Source: Aplysia californica | Taxonomy: Eukaryota; Mollusca; Gastropoda; Aplysiida; Aplysiidae | Assembly: GCF_000002075.1 (NCBI RefSeq) | Contig: NW_004797458.1 | Location: 300,104 to 364,103 of the forward strand | Reading direction: 5' to 3' | Length of the DNA stretch: 64,000 nucleotides | In this document: positions 22,191-35,700 of the stretch, piece by piece | How the letters are laid out: each line of letters starts with the position of its first letter | Position numbering within the stretch: position 1 is the first letter of the stretch | Notes under the pieces: model-generated | Seen by the model: only the letters and a program-made list of their open reading frames with translations | Databases searched by the model: none | What the model was told of the DNA's origin: nothing | Position numbers and translations under genes: made by a program

Positions 22191-25100
22191 GTATGTCACT
22201 TCTTTTGTCTGGCTTGGGTTGTAGGCTACATTTGTTATGTCTACTGTTTTTTCATGTGTGAATATGTAGGCATGTATGGTTTTAAATGAAATGTACTATC
22301 TATAAGATTTATTCTAATGGACATAGAACTTTGTTCCTATTGAATTCTTTCCTATTGGCGCTCATATGACCTTATGCAGTTGCGAGCGCCGTAAAACTTC
22401 TACTAAAACTAACTAAAACACCTTCTTTATAATATAACTTTATACTTTCTTGGTGTGACTGCGGGTACAGGAGAACTTGATTTTAACTTAATAACATGGG
22501 CCAGAGCTGTAATCAGTCATTGATTAATTTCATTTAAGTGGTTGTGCTATTATATTACTTAGAAGATTGTGGTCTTTTAAATTTGCTCTTTGTATGTATG
22601 AGTTGTATATGTGTTTGTAAAATACTCTTCCTTTGGAACTTTTGTTCTTTATGTTTGAAATTTAAAAAAAATTAAATGCATTAAAGCTTTGATTTCTTAC
22701 ATTTTTAGATCCAAGATTATAACAGGTTACTACAACTGAAGAGAGAAAGAGAAGAACTTATTGCCAAGAGAAATGAACTGTTTCAACAAATTCGTGCTTT
22801 GAAATCACAAGGAAAGGTATTGTTACATGAGTTTGAATATTTGCTTTGCACTTAGTTGCTATTTAAGTAACTTTGGAATATTGTGTATAAAAGTAATGCT
22901 CAAGTGAAAAATAGAATAATGGCTGAAGTCTAAGAAAGTTATAGTTGTATCCAGTCATCTCTTCTAAAAATTGAATAGATTGCGATTAATGAAAACAAAT
23001 GTTAAGTTGACATGCACTCTAAAGCGATTTTTGTTCTTTTTCTGTTTCTTTTTTTAAAGTGTGGATATTTTTAAGTTTCAATCATGTCTCTTAGCGTATA
23101 ACCGCTAGAGCGTGGCCATAGTGTCACCGTGGCCCTTGTCTGTATCTGGCACTAGAAATACGACATGGGGATGTAACTACTACTCTCACACGGTTACAAG
23201 ATCATTTAGAGCGATGTCCCGTAATATACAACTCCCATTTCCTTGTTAGGATCGCACAGCGTGGTGCCAAAGTTGAATATGCGTCACAATCGTTCCATAA
23301 TTTTTCTGCAAGCCTAATACTAATATAAACATGAACATGGCCATTTGTGAAAAAAATGGTGGGAGATTGTTATAGTATGTTTGCCCGCCTGGAGAAAGGT
23401 CCCAAAACTCAGCAGAGCTCATTCTGAGCTATGGTATAATGGGCTCATAAGTCTAAAAATGTCATTTCTGGTCAAACATATAGTTCCATCAAAAAACGGT
23501 AGTTTGCCATTTTTGAACCACATACTGAATCTTCTGAATCGTTGTTTGCCCAAATTTTCATAAAAGAAATTAAGATATGAAAACGGAAAGTCTTTCATTT
23601 CTTTCTGATATAACTATGATGACACAAATGCAAACACAACGGCATTCAGAATTTTTTTTTTCTCTGATCCTCACAATTTTATATGCTCTTCATGCTTATA
23701 TTTGAAAATTAAAGTAATAAGAAAACTGTTAAAATAATTTTGTATTTTTACAAATTCTTAAAAAAAGTGTCATCATAGTTATGTCCGAAAGAATTTGACT
23801 TGACGTTACGTAACGCCAGTTACATAGCTTAGCGTGCTTTCTGTAGGTCTGTTAATACATGTTTTTGTAGGAGGAGAGATATACATGAAAGAAAAATTCA
23901 AGTAAAAACAAAATATTAAAAACTTTATCATCAACCCTCTGTGCTACATTTTAGGTACCCCACCTATTGGCAAAGGCTCATATATATAAAACTGAAAAAT
24001 TGTTTGTCTATGAATGAAGTTGATTAAGTGAGAAGATGTGCTGCTTGAAAAGTATTTGTATATATGCACAATATGCGCTACTTTTTCTTTCTTTTTTTGT
24101 TGTGCTTTGAATGGCAGATATGCCTTCCTTCTTAAATGTTTGCTTTCAGTCATTTTCATGCATCATCGCCATTCTTTTTTTTTTTTCATAATTAATAATG
24201 TACTTTTTTCTTTTTCAAACTCATTTCTTTCTCAGTCATCTGTAGACACTGAATCTTTGTACCAAGAAGCTGTTGCAGTCAAACAAAGGATTAAAAATTC
24301 AGTGGTAAGAATTTTTCTGTTTCCTGTTTTATAAAAGTGGCCACACTAATGTCGTGGTTAATTTTATGTACACTCAAGATGTGCAGATTCAGATGGATAG
24401 AAGACCTTTGCCTCTTGGAGTGTGAAAGAATGCATACCAGTGAGACTGGTAAAACTAAAGAGTGCATGAAATAAAATAAAAGTGAACCTCTACTTAGATG
24501 CAAAGGTGCCTGTGGTGCGGGAGGCATGACCTCAGAGATCAACTTTAGAGTCTGGAAAGAGATAACAGATGACTGCAGCTAATGGAAGAGGGAAATTAAG
24601 ACCAGTTCCTGGATGAAGCAGAAGGGTGTAGCTGCAAAGCTGTACACTGTTGGCAAGCTGTTTAAATGTATTAAACCCAGAGAGCAACATTTTTCAGGAG
24701 AGAGAAAACTGTTTCATCCTTTTAACAATTGTTCAGGATTAGATATGTATTTTTTAAAAATAATTTTTTTTCAACATCTAGAATTTAAATTTCGATTAAA
24801 ATATTCCTTAAACACATGCAACCGGTACCACACATTAAGAAACTGCAATTTAAAAAAAATTGTGACATATCTGAAAAATGAAGTTTAAAAATGTTATCTT
24901 AGACGGTTTCAGGTGTTAATGGCTCTTGTTAGTTATATAAATGTCTTATAATGACTATACCATAGCATGATGACTTATCCTGACTCTTCTATTACAGCTT
25001 TTTTTTTCAAATGTTTTTTTGTGTTTGTTTTATGGTGCTTGCAACTGCCTGAGGTCATAGAGCACGCAGGACACATTAAACATTTTAAGGAAATTTGGTA

Positions 25101-26677
25101 GGAAATTTGGAATTTTGCGCGGGTGGCGGTCGAAGCCTACTCTTATTGATTTTGGGCCCCCTAGGGACCTTTAACTTACACAATTTATACACCTGTCCTC
25201 CTAGATTTTTCGCCCTTGTCCGAGAAGGCTAGGTGTCAAATCTTACCTACCATAAGATCAGGGGTGTGGCTGAAAGACAGCAGTAAGAGGAAGCCATGGA
25301 ATAGCAGTAGAAAGGCTGGAGAAAGGGTCAAGAGTCAAGAGCCCAGAAGAGGGGTCAAAGGAGGTGAGGAGGTGGGGGTAGAAAGTGGAGACCAAAGCAG
25401 ACAACAGAACATTGTTGGAGAGCTGGAAAGGAGGTGAAAGGAGAACATTTTAGATTTTAGAGAAGAAAATGTTCCGTTGCTGTCCGGATTCGAACTCGGG
25501 ACCTATTAAATGAGAAGCCAACACCATAACCTCTCAACCACGAGAGGCCTCATTAAAGCTATACAAAGATTAGTTAGTAGCATGATGACTTATCATGACT
25601 GTACCATTACATTATAAAAATTAGTTGATAATACCCTAAAAAAATGTGTTCACACTCTAATGATAGTGGTAGGATTTAGTGTTGTCTTCAATTTCCATTC
25701 ACAGAATCAAGCGATGTGGGATCTTGAAGAAAGTGTTACTCTAAGAGGATTAAAACTTCCCAATGAATTACATGAGTCCACTGTGAGCATACTTTATAAT
25801 TTAACGGTGTCATGACATGTGATGTTATGTTCTGGATCCAAATTACTTAAACCATCAGTGTTTTTTGTTTGCTTTGTTTTTTTTGTGTTTTTTTGTGTGC
25901 TCCCCTTTGTGTTAATGACATGTTGTACAATAACATTTTGTTTTTTTGCTATAAGGAAAGTAGACTGCAGTGGTTGTTTAAACTAAAAGAAGATTTTAGC
26001 TTCTTGTATGATGAATAAAAAGCATCCCTTCGTGTTTTTCCCCTTTTTTATCCCTTTTCTTTTGGTAATGATAATAATCCTTGGCTTCACCTTTAGGAAG
26101 AAAAAAAAAACAAGATCTAATTTGCTGATGAGATCTCTGCTTGATGACCAATCATTTTTACATCTATGCAACGTTGGTCATATGGATTCTAGCTGTGGTT
26201 GTTGTGTCTCTTTAACAGTTCTTTTGAAATTAATTCTGTGTCTGAGGAAGACCTGAGTTTGATCCCCAAGTGGGGTCAATATTGATCAAGTATCTTGGCC
26301 CTTTTGACGTGATTTTGTTTACCTCTCGGCCCAGGTTGGCCCACATGCACGGTCGAAGCCTGCATCTTTGATAATCTAAAATGTTTTTTCTTAAATTAAG
26401 TGCATTACTTTTTTCAGCTTTGCTCAGAGTTGAACATTACACTGCTGGAGGTCCTGCTTTTGAAACAAACTTACTGCCTTGGAAAGGGACATTAATTTAA
26501 AAGCTATACCATACCGTTCCAAACTTTTATGTTGTGTTCATGCTGCTGAAAAACTTCAACTATTCTTAAATGGGACTTCATATTTTTCAGCCCCTGAGTG
26601 ATGCATCTCAAATTCTGCAAGAGAAAGAGGGAACAAGAGGTGAGTGACTTGCACCTTCCTTTATACTTGCGAACTGA

Positions 26678-26765
<88 letters not shown>

Positions 26766-29700
26766 TCTCTCTTCTCTCCCTCTCTCTTCTCCCTCTCTCT
26801 CTCACGCACACACCTTTCTGTTTTTACTCCCATTGGATAAAGTGTTGGGTGTAAGTCTATCGGAGTCTCATTTTGGGAACTTACTTGACCTACTCTTCAC
26901 TTGTCCAGGGTTGGAAAGATCTACACCTAGCCTTCTCGGACAAGGGCGAAAAATCTCTGGAGGGCCCGTGTGCAAGTTGCGCACGTTAAAGATCCGTTTG
27001 TGGTCTAAAATTGATAAGAGTAGGCTTCGGCCGCCACCTGGGCAAAATTCAAAATTTCCTACCAACTGAAAAGTATAAGGTGTGTCCCGCGCGCTCATAT
27101 GACCTTATGCAGTTGCGAGTGCCGTAAAAACACTTACCAAAACAAACAAACAAGGGTGTCCAGTCTCTGGATGCCACTTGTGGGTTGCCGCGACGCAATG
27201 TATGTAAGACACTTTTAACTTATCTTAAATGGGAGGTAGAGGGGGGACTCAAGTATACCTTTAATAGATGTAGAACATATAGAGTGTATTTTTTTTAATG
27301 GACATTTTACCTATGTGTCCATACTTCCTTCAAGGACACCCTTGGTCTGTTGGTTGTTAAATGACTCAGAAGTACTGTCAAACCTGCTCTAACAGCCACT
27401 TGTATAGACAATCACCTGTACAAACTGCCTCTTCTCATTTCCTTCCTTGCATATTTCTTACATTATAATGACACGGTGTAAGATAGCAACCTCCCTAATA
27501 CAGCTACTTTTTTCCTCAACAGTGGGTGGCCAAGGCAGACACTTTCGACTGCAATTTTAAAAATCCTTTGTTTCTTCCTTTTAGAACCTCAGAGCATGAA
27601 TCATGTTGAGGCTGGAGAAAAACATGAGTTGATCAAGTTCAGGTTTGTACATTTCATTCTTGTCAGTAACAGTCTCTTTAGTAAGGTGCTTGCCTCTCTT
27701 TGTTTAGTAACTGGTTCCTTCCCTTGCTGATGCAAGCATGGCTGCTAGAAAATTTTTAATTTTTTGTCTCAGACTTTTCACACTTCACACCTCAGGGAGA
27801 GATCAAACCAAGTTGAATAGTCTGTTCCCCCGGCAGTAAAGCTGATCCAAATGTACATTTCATGAAGAGAGATCCGATCAAGTGTTCTGTTCTCACAACT
27901 GCAATGTCAATATGAAAGCGTACTGCATTCCTGGAAGATTGAATTTCTCTCATATCCCTTTCTCCCTACAGAAACGTTGGTAGAAAAATATACTTCTTGA
28001 AAAACGAACTTATCGTACTCCTACAACTTCAGGGTCCCCACCAGGTCGGGAAATCGGGAAAAAGTCGGGAATTTTGAGATGGGTTGGGAGGTCGGGGAAA
28101 AGTCGGGAATTTTGTGATGGGTCAGTAAGTCGGGAAAGGATAGGACCTGTGTAATATTAGTAGTGTAGCTATTTAGACAGTATGGTTGATGAATCATGAA
28201 GCGGAAACGTAATTGAACCGCTATGGCGGAAGTGTATGTGTGACACCGAGGCTCGATCGGGAAGAATAAAGATCTACTTTCGCTTTCGTCACCACCCAGA
28301 AATTTTCCGGTAATAGTCTGATAGATAACGTAACATTTGTAACATGCAGGTTGTGATTTACGAACGCTGTGTGGCCTTGAAAATAAATCAATTTTAAAAA
28401 TTTGTCTTCTGCTGTCACTTGTGAAAAGAAAAGAAAAGAAAGTTGTACAAGCGTCTTGTCAGGTACGCCATCATGACCGGTCAATGAACCTCTTAGTACC
28501 GGCGGTCTGACCGCTGTGAAGTATAGTACTCCGGAACGGGTTGGGGGGGGGGGGGGGGGGTATTTAAAAAAATAAGATACACTCAGGGAAGGGGATGGGG
28601 GGGGGGGGGGAGAGGCTGAAGACTACGCTAGAGGTCAAAAACCGAATTTGGAAGCAAATTTTTAGTACAGTGGTCTCTGCCTAAGATCCCGGTGCTCGGG
28701 AGCAAGGAAATGCGGGATCTTAGGCGAACCGGGGATCGGTAAAATGTTCTCCCTCCGCTCTACAATGAACTGACGTGCCCCCTTGGTGGGTTTATGACGT
28801 ATGGCGAGCAAAGAGTGGTTAACCTTGATGATCTATCACGGTGCATAATGGCATGAGGCGTGCCATTTTCACTTATTATCCTACATGAGTCTCAAGATCT
28901 ACACTTATCCAGTTCCCCCCCCCCCCCCCCTTTACGTGTTGAAAATTTATAGCTTTCCGAGCCCCCCTCCTAACCGTCTTTGCCGTAACACACCAATTAA
29001 AATCCAGTCTGTCTCGCAAATTCGGGAGTAGAGACAACTGCTGCAATGGTTCACAGTTCAATGTGATCCCGCCTGGAGCAAACATGTAGGCCCTACCCAT
29101 CATCCAGCGAGTGATGTAACTTTAGGGGGAGAGCTCAGGTGTGAGTGCGATGCGTGGGGAAAACAAACGCGTCGGTCAGTTCACACCCCGGTGAGATCCC
29201 GTCTGGGGCAAACATTGTATCTCTTCATCGAGTTTTACAGCGTGTATGTGATCACATTCACGATAGTGGCTGATCTTTGACGCGATGGACAGTTTGTTGA
29301 TCTCAACTTTTCACTCTTGGTTGATCGGCTATGCCCGCCATGGTTTTTGTTTCGCAAATTATGATCTGAAATGCGGGATCTTAGCTGAATGTAGACCATC
29401 AGAGCGGGATCTTAGGGGTGATTTTTGTATAGTAAAAATTATGTTATCCTAAGACAACGGGATCTTAAGCGAACCGGGATCGTAAGCGGTGGGATCTTAG
29501 GCGGAGACTACTGTATTTAGAATTTTGATAACTACTATAAGATAGACCTGCATGTTTGCCGACAATCGTCTGAAATCCGACAATCGCGACCTGACCCGCA
29601 AGCCGGCCGATGCTATCGCTAGGCCCACCTGTATCAGTCAATGTGTGAACTGCGAGGCCTGGCCGACTGCTAGCGCCCCCTTTTTCTCCCGTTGGCTTTG

Positions 29701-32700
29701 TCGGCACTTTCGTTTTCGTGCAGACGTCGGCGTTTCCAACATTTCGGAACCTGAGTAGAAATGCGAATACGAAAAAGGACGACGACCTAAATTATCTACT
29801 TTCAGTTTCGTGCTCGGGCGGCCATTTTTAATTTCGTTTGTTGACTAATTCAATTGTTCAGATCGTGTGGATTCTAGTGATGGGCCGATACCACAATTTA
29901 GGTATGGATGTCGATACCTAGTATTTTTTCAAGGTATCGATACCGATACCTCGATACCTAATGCTATAGTAACATACGCCGGGGGTAATAAGTAAAGACA
30001 AAAATACAACTATACTTTTCCAAGTATATAGGTAATCGTGTCTAGACAAGTTGTGACTATTTAGCTGAGACTCAAACAAAAATTATTTGTAAAAGAGAGA
30101 GAGAGAGAGAGAGAGAAATAAATACCCAAATATGAGAATAAAAACAAAAACTAAATGAAGTATGGGAGGAAAGTCAACTTTGCAGAAAATGTTAGTATTG
30201 GAAAATAAGAACACAAGAGTTCTAAAAAGGCAATTCAATTTACCAGATTTTTAGCAACTTTAAATTAAACTAATGAGGATAAATCAGGGTTGTCAGTGAG
30301 GATTTTGCAAAATCACTAGATAGATTTCATGAAAAACGTCTCTCTTTTTGTTAAAAAATCACTAGATTCATTTAAAACGCTTGCCCCCTACGAAAACTTA
30401 TCAGTTTTGATAAACAAAAAATTCTCAAGGCCCAAGTCACTTGCTTTGGCAGCCCTGGGATAAATAACACATAGGTATCGATGTTTAGAGCAGGTATCGG
30501 TACCGATACCGATACCTATAGGTATCTAAGTATCGAGTATCTAGTATCGATACCTGCCCATCACTTTTTTTTATTTTGGACTTGTCCTGGCCTTTTTACA
30601 TGAAGCCCCGTTGCAGGTTCTTCTTTGGGGTAGGCCTAGGGGTAGGGTTAGGTCTCTTCTTTATTGTGTTTGTTTGGGTGGTCGCTCGTTACTTGGGAGT
30701 CCTTCCTTATGACACCCACAAAAGCTCTAATGGGGGTTGCGCAAAATTTTCAGACAATCTGGTTGAGGCTCACATGCAGGTCTATATAAGAGCTCTCGGC
30801 AAAGCGCGCGTTGGTGCAGGCCTTGTGTGGAATCGGGATCCGTCATGCCTTGTTATAGAACTAAAGCGTTCGCGTTTCATTGGATGGGGTGACTGTAATT
30901 TATATATCTATATTTTAGCTTTCTGTTCAAGATTGGCAGAATTTCAGTGTCACTGCATCTTGCCCTCCCTCAGTTCTTACTCCTCTCACACTGAATAGGT
31001 CTACTTGAGCCATTCAAGTTGTTACTAATATTACTCTACTTTGAGTTTGAGCAAAAGTTTTCGTCTTCACGTATATTATATGAATCATGACGCCCAGACT
31101 GGTTATTGACAGTCGATATTCTGGTTCTAGGTCTTTTCTCAGGCTCAAAACAGGATTCCTTTTTTTATATAGGGCCTATAGTTTATGTAGGCTAATATGA
31201 TGAGGGGAAAATATAAATACATGTAAGTAAGAACAGACTGAAATACCAAAGTCACACAAGATCCCAGTGCCACACTGACATGTTGACTGGATATAATGTA
31301 CCTGTGTGTGTGTATTCACAAACATATACATATATATTATAATAGATATAAATGGAGCATGCGCTGCCATTGTTATGCAACATGCCCCTGGAAAATGGAT
31401 GAGGGGCCCCCCCGGGGAAAATTGAGAAGCTGGGTAGCAGTCATCCAGTATTATAATCATCTATTGTTTGAATGAAGACTCTACTACAAAATGTACTTTT
31501 GCATTCATTTAAAGACATTTTGACTTAATTAATATCATTGATAGATGGTCTTTTTTGGGGATCATTCTTGACGCGCTGCAGCTTGATTTTTCCCTCGAAT
31601 TGGGGTCTTGAAAAAAATGTAGGGGTCTTGAAAAAAATTTCCAGGATTTGGTGGGGACCCTGCAACTTGTTCTTACAGCATTATTGTCAGTCCAAAAGTG
31701 TTGGTGGTTGGCAGGTGCTCTGGTGTTATTTTCTCCTTCTCTCCTATCAAACATCTATCATCCTTATCTCTCCTTCTTTTTTGTGTTTGTCACTCTCCTG
31801 TATCATCTGTAATCTTCAGCACTAATAATATGACTTATACGCAGTAAAATGCTTATCAAAACAAAAAGATATCAATATAATATTCAATTTTCACCACAGT
31901 AATGTTGGTCCAAAAGCGTACTACTTGAAGGGTGAACTAGCCATAGCGGAACAGGCCTTGGCGGAGCTCATCTGTGGCTACATGGAGAAGAAAGACTACA
32001 GGCTCATTGCAGGACCGGAGTTCTTCAAGACACCTGTTCTGGTTTGTTCAAAACAAGTTTTTGTATTTTTGGTATTGTCTAACCATTGTTCATAAAGGGT
32101 GTTGGGCTTTTAATCACAGGTGCTGGGGGGGGGTTGGTAGGCTGGAGGGAAACTGAACTGAACACTCACACTGAAAATACACATGCAATACAGCACATAT
32201 GGTAATGCCTGTCTTGAAATTTCAAGATCTTTTTACATCAACCTATTCTTAGACAAGACAAAGAGCTTTCTTGCTCTTGCAGTGGGTGACAATGTTGTGT
32301 TTCCACCACCATAAGTGTTGGTGTTTGTCATAGTTGCGAGCGCCGTAAAACCTCTACTAAAACTAAAAAACCCATTTCATTTGAGAAATTAAATAGACAT
32401 AATTTTGAAAAGTTCAAGTATCTCTAGAATTAAATTGTGAATTTTAGTAGGTAAGCACTTGACTGTTTTTTTGAAAGCCAAGCTTCCACGCTGTGTGTGT
32501 GTTATTTCTGTAGATCTGTCATTCTCATTCAGTACTTGGGTTAATATTAATGTGTGTTAGTGCAGACCTGAGTTTATTGTCATCAAAAGAAGCAAGCTAT
32601 CTCAGGTGAAGGACATTAATTTTATAATAAGCAAGTGGTGAGTGCAAAATTTAGTTAGTAATATTCATTTTGATTTTAAAGTTTATGGTGACAGATTAAT

Positions 32701-35700
32701 GAAGAATTTGGAGGTATGATGTGATGGTTGGTTATAGTCATTTCAACACTACAAAGTTTTTTCGACTAATAGGTCTTCCAATTTCAAGTCCATATCCAAT
32801 AGGAACAGGCTTAGTGGGTGAATGCGATGGAAAGCTCCCCCAACAACCAAGTTAAAAAATTCTGTGGCAGGGATTCAATCTAAGAGCATCCAGGTCTTAG
32901 TCCAGTATGCTACCAACTGGATTTATTATAATGGGTCCTTGGAATAAAGTTTACTGCCGTGCTTTATTCAGTTCTCATTACCTCACTCAATATCAGCTCT
33001 GTTTTTCAATGAATCATTTTGTTTTTCCATTTCCAGGAAGGATGTGGCCGTGATGTGTTCGACACAGAGGGGGTAAGAACTTTGTCCTCATGTTTGTGTT
33101 TTCAGTAAGATTGTCATGTTGTGTGTCATTTAACGATATCACGTAAAAAAAAATTCATGTTGAAGAGTAGATGTCTTTTACTGTCACCATCAAAACAACA
33201 GGAAGAATTGTCGTAAGGATGGGTTCTAATCTTAAATTAGCTAAAGTTATGGGTTTACGTTCTAATCTTTTCTTGTATTTTCAAAGTTTTTGAAAGTGTT
33301 TTTACTTTTATTCTTCTATCATATTTCTTTACCTTTAGAGATTCTTTTCTGAGTCTTTTCCTCACAAATCATGTTATTCTTTACTGCAGTTTTTAATGTT
33401 TCTTTCACGTAAAGGAAGTTCTCTTCTCCTATGAGGAAACTGATAATTCGTTTCACATTTTGCTTTCTGCTCTCTGTTGTAACTAAGTGTGATTCATCTG
33501 TCACCGAAAGGAAGCAAACTGGGAAGAAGCATCGGTGTTTGCATAATATTAGATTGAAGAGTATAAAACAACTGAATGAAATTTTGACAGCTTAGACTGC
33601 AGCCCATTTCATGCTTACTGGCCCATTCAGTGTACAGCAATCTTTCAGTGCTTCCACTCTTCCGAATATTTAAGGGAAATCCGTACTTTCTGCCAGTTCC
33701 GTACTTGTTCCTCCATCATTATCAACTCCCTCCGTAAAAATCTGCGACAGCGTAGGACTACCGAAATTCTGTAGCAAAAGATCCGTACTCGCCTTCGTAT
33801 TGTCTTGTATTATAAGCTACGGATATTTACGGTAATTCTCCTGGCAATAAGTTAATATTATAGAAACCTGCCAGATTGCGCTTTTCCTGCCATCGGCCAT
33901 TATTCCACTATGTCCCGTGCATTCATTGCGGGTTGGTCGGCAGTACATTTTTTACCTGCAGATGGATCAAAATCTGGCAAACTTTTTGTATCACTTTCCT
34001 CCTTTCTATCATCCCCTCATTCGGTCTATCTTCGGCGGACTATTGCCGCGGCTGGAAAATTTGCGCGTGGATCAAGTATATTGACTAGTAATCTTAGACC
34101 GAAAATTACTGTCAGAAAGAAACTTTTTTGCAAATTTATTATCTAGAGAAATTATCAGTCTGAAGATTCTATGGCACGGGAACGCGATAAGGGCCACAAT
34201 GAAAGAAATTTGTGCTACTGAAATCAAGAATAATTCGAAGTGGTTTTCCGAGGTTGTGACATGCAACTTTCAGACGTGAAAATTGAGGAAAATTAGAGTA
34301 TACGCTGGGTAACTGTATTGTGAAGGTACATATCTAGTCATTATTCCCAGGTTTGCCTTCTATCAATGGTACGATGACAAATTAATTGAATTACAGTAGC
34401 AATGGAAGGGGAACCTGCTTTTAAACATTGCCAGAAATGGAAAGATATGTAGATCTAGGTGAAGAAATCAAACAAGACAAAATCTTGGTGAAAAAATAGG
34501 TAGTATGGGTTGTTGGCAATCTCTTCAAACAGGCTCCCAAATGCCATATTCAACCCTCTAAAAGTACTAAATTTCAATTTGTTTGGGAGCTTCGCCCCCG
34601 GAGCCCCCACTGGGATGCTATCCCCAGGACAGAGATGCCAACCAGTACGATATTACGTATTTTAGTATGATTTTTGGCCGAAAATACGCGAATACGACTT
34701 TTCATGAAAAAATACGCATCCTGGAATGCGAAAACTACGAGATTCTGCTTGGGCGAGTAAACTTAATTAACTCAGGTCCCATCTTTTGTCAAAATAGTAT
34801 CAGTATCGCAGAACTGGAATATTTGAAAACCAAGTCCGATGTGGTCAGTATTGCCAGTCGCGATCGTGATATTATTATTCGTTCATCATTTCCCCGTCTG
34901 GAGAGTACGTTTCACTTTCACTCGAAAAGGCAGCTATGGCGGCAGGCGGAAGCGTATGTATGTGACACCGAGGCTCGATCGGGAAAATCAAGATCTACTT
35001 TCGCTTTCGTTACCACCGAGAAGTTTGCCAGCAGTTGTCTGATAACGCAACATTTGTGGCATGCAGGTTGTGCAGTATAAACACAATGTCGCCGTTCAAA
35101 TAAAATGTAATAAATACTCTGACTCGTCGCTGTGCTGTCACTTGTGGAAAAAAAAAAGAAAAGAAAATACAAGCGTCGTCCGATTTTTAGATTGTCTGGT
35201 TCGCCATCGTGACCGGTCACTGACCCTGTGCGCATTCACATCACAAATAAATGCGGTATCGTGTGAGCGAAGACCGTCTTTGTGGGAGTAACGGCCTTGC
35301 GAAGTATATGACTACGGAATAGGGGAGGAGATTATTGATTTTTTTTTGTTTTAAGATACTATCGGGGGTTTAAGGCAACACCAGAGGACAAAAACTTGGA
35401 AGCAATTTTCAGAATTTTGATTAGAGCTTTCTGCAAAGCGCGCCTTGGTGCAGGCCATGTGCAGAATCGGGACCCCTCATACTTTGCAAATCTGTGTTAT
35501 TGAAATAAAGTGTTCGCGTTTCATTGGATGGGTGATAGTAAATTATACCTACTTGGATTGGTGGTAGTAAATTATACCTACAGTGTATGTTGTAGCTTTC
35601 TGTTCAAGACTGGCAGATTTTCAGTGTCACTGCATCTTCCCCTACCACAGTTGTTACAACTCTCACAGTGCATGGGTCTACTTGAGCCATTCAAGTTATT

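Larger units (their letters stand above)
28030..31662. mobile_element. DNA transposon A (non-autonomous, with nested insertions)
   Basis: Ends are CAGGGTCCCCACCA at 28030 and its inverse TGGTGGGGACCCTG ending at 31662. The target duplication is CAACTT (28024-28029 and 31663-31668). It contains the pogo-like element 28668-29513 and element C1 29543-30784; without them it is about 1.54 kb. Its interior matches element B in 28200-28460 and 30792-31310. No transposase frame. It sits in intron 6 of the SerRS-like gene. Confidence 0.75.

Noticed and set aside
21780-22289. 169-codon single-exon protein
   Set aside because: The last 33 codons are intron; a GTATGT donor at 22191 leads in phase into exon 2.
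25473-25550. Possible tRNA gene
   Set aside because: A and B boxes are present, but the T stem and acceptor stem do not pair; it reads better as a SINE head.
26504-27069. Long Arg-Glu and Leu-Ser frames on both strands
   Set aside because: They cross the CT microsatellite and a SINE; no domain and no splice logic.
30576-30998. 140-codon plus-strand frame
   Set aside because: It crosses the right end of C1 into A; not preserved in C2 or B.
34583-35080. 165-codon plus-strand frame
   Set aside because: It spans the border of element B and older repeat sequence; composition does not look coding.
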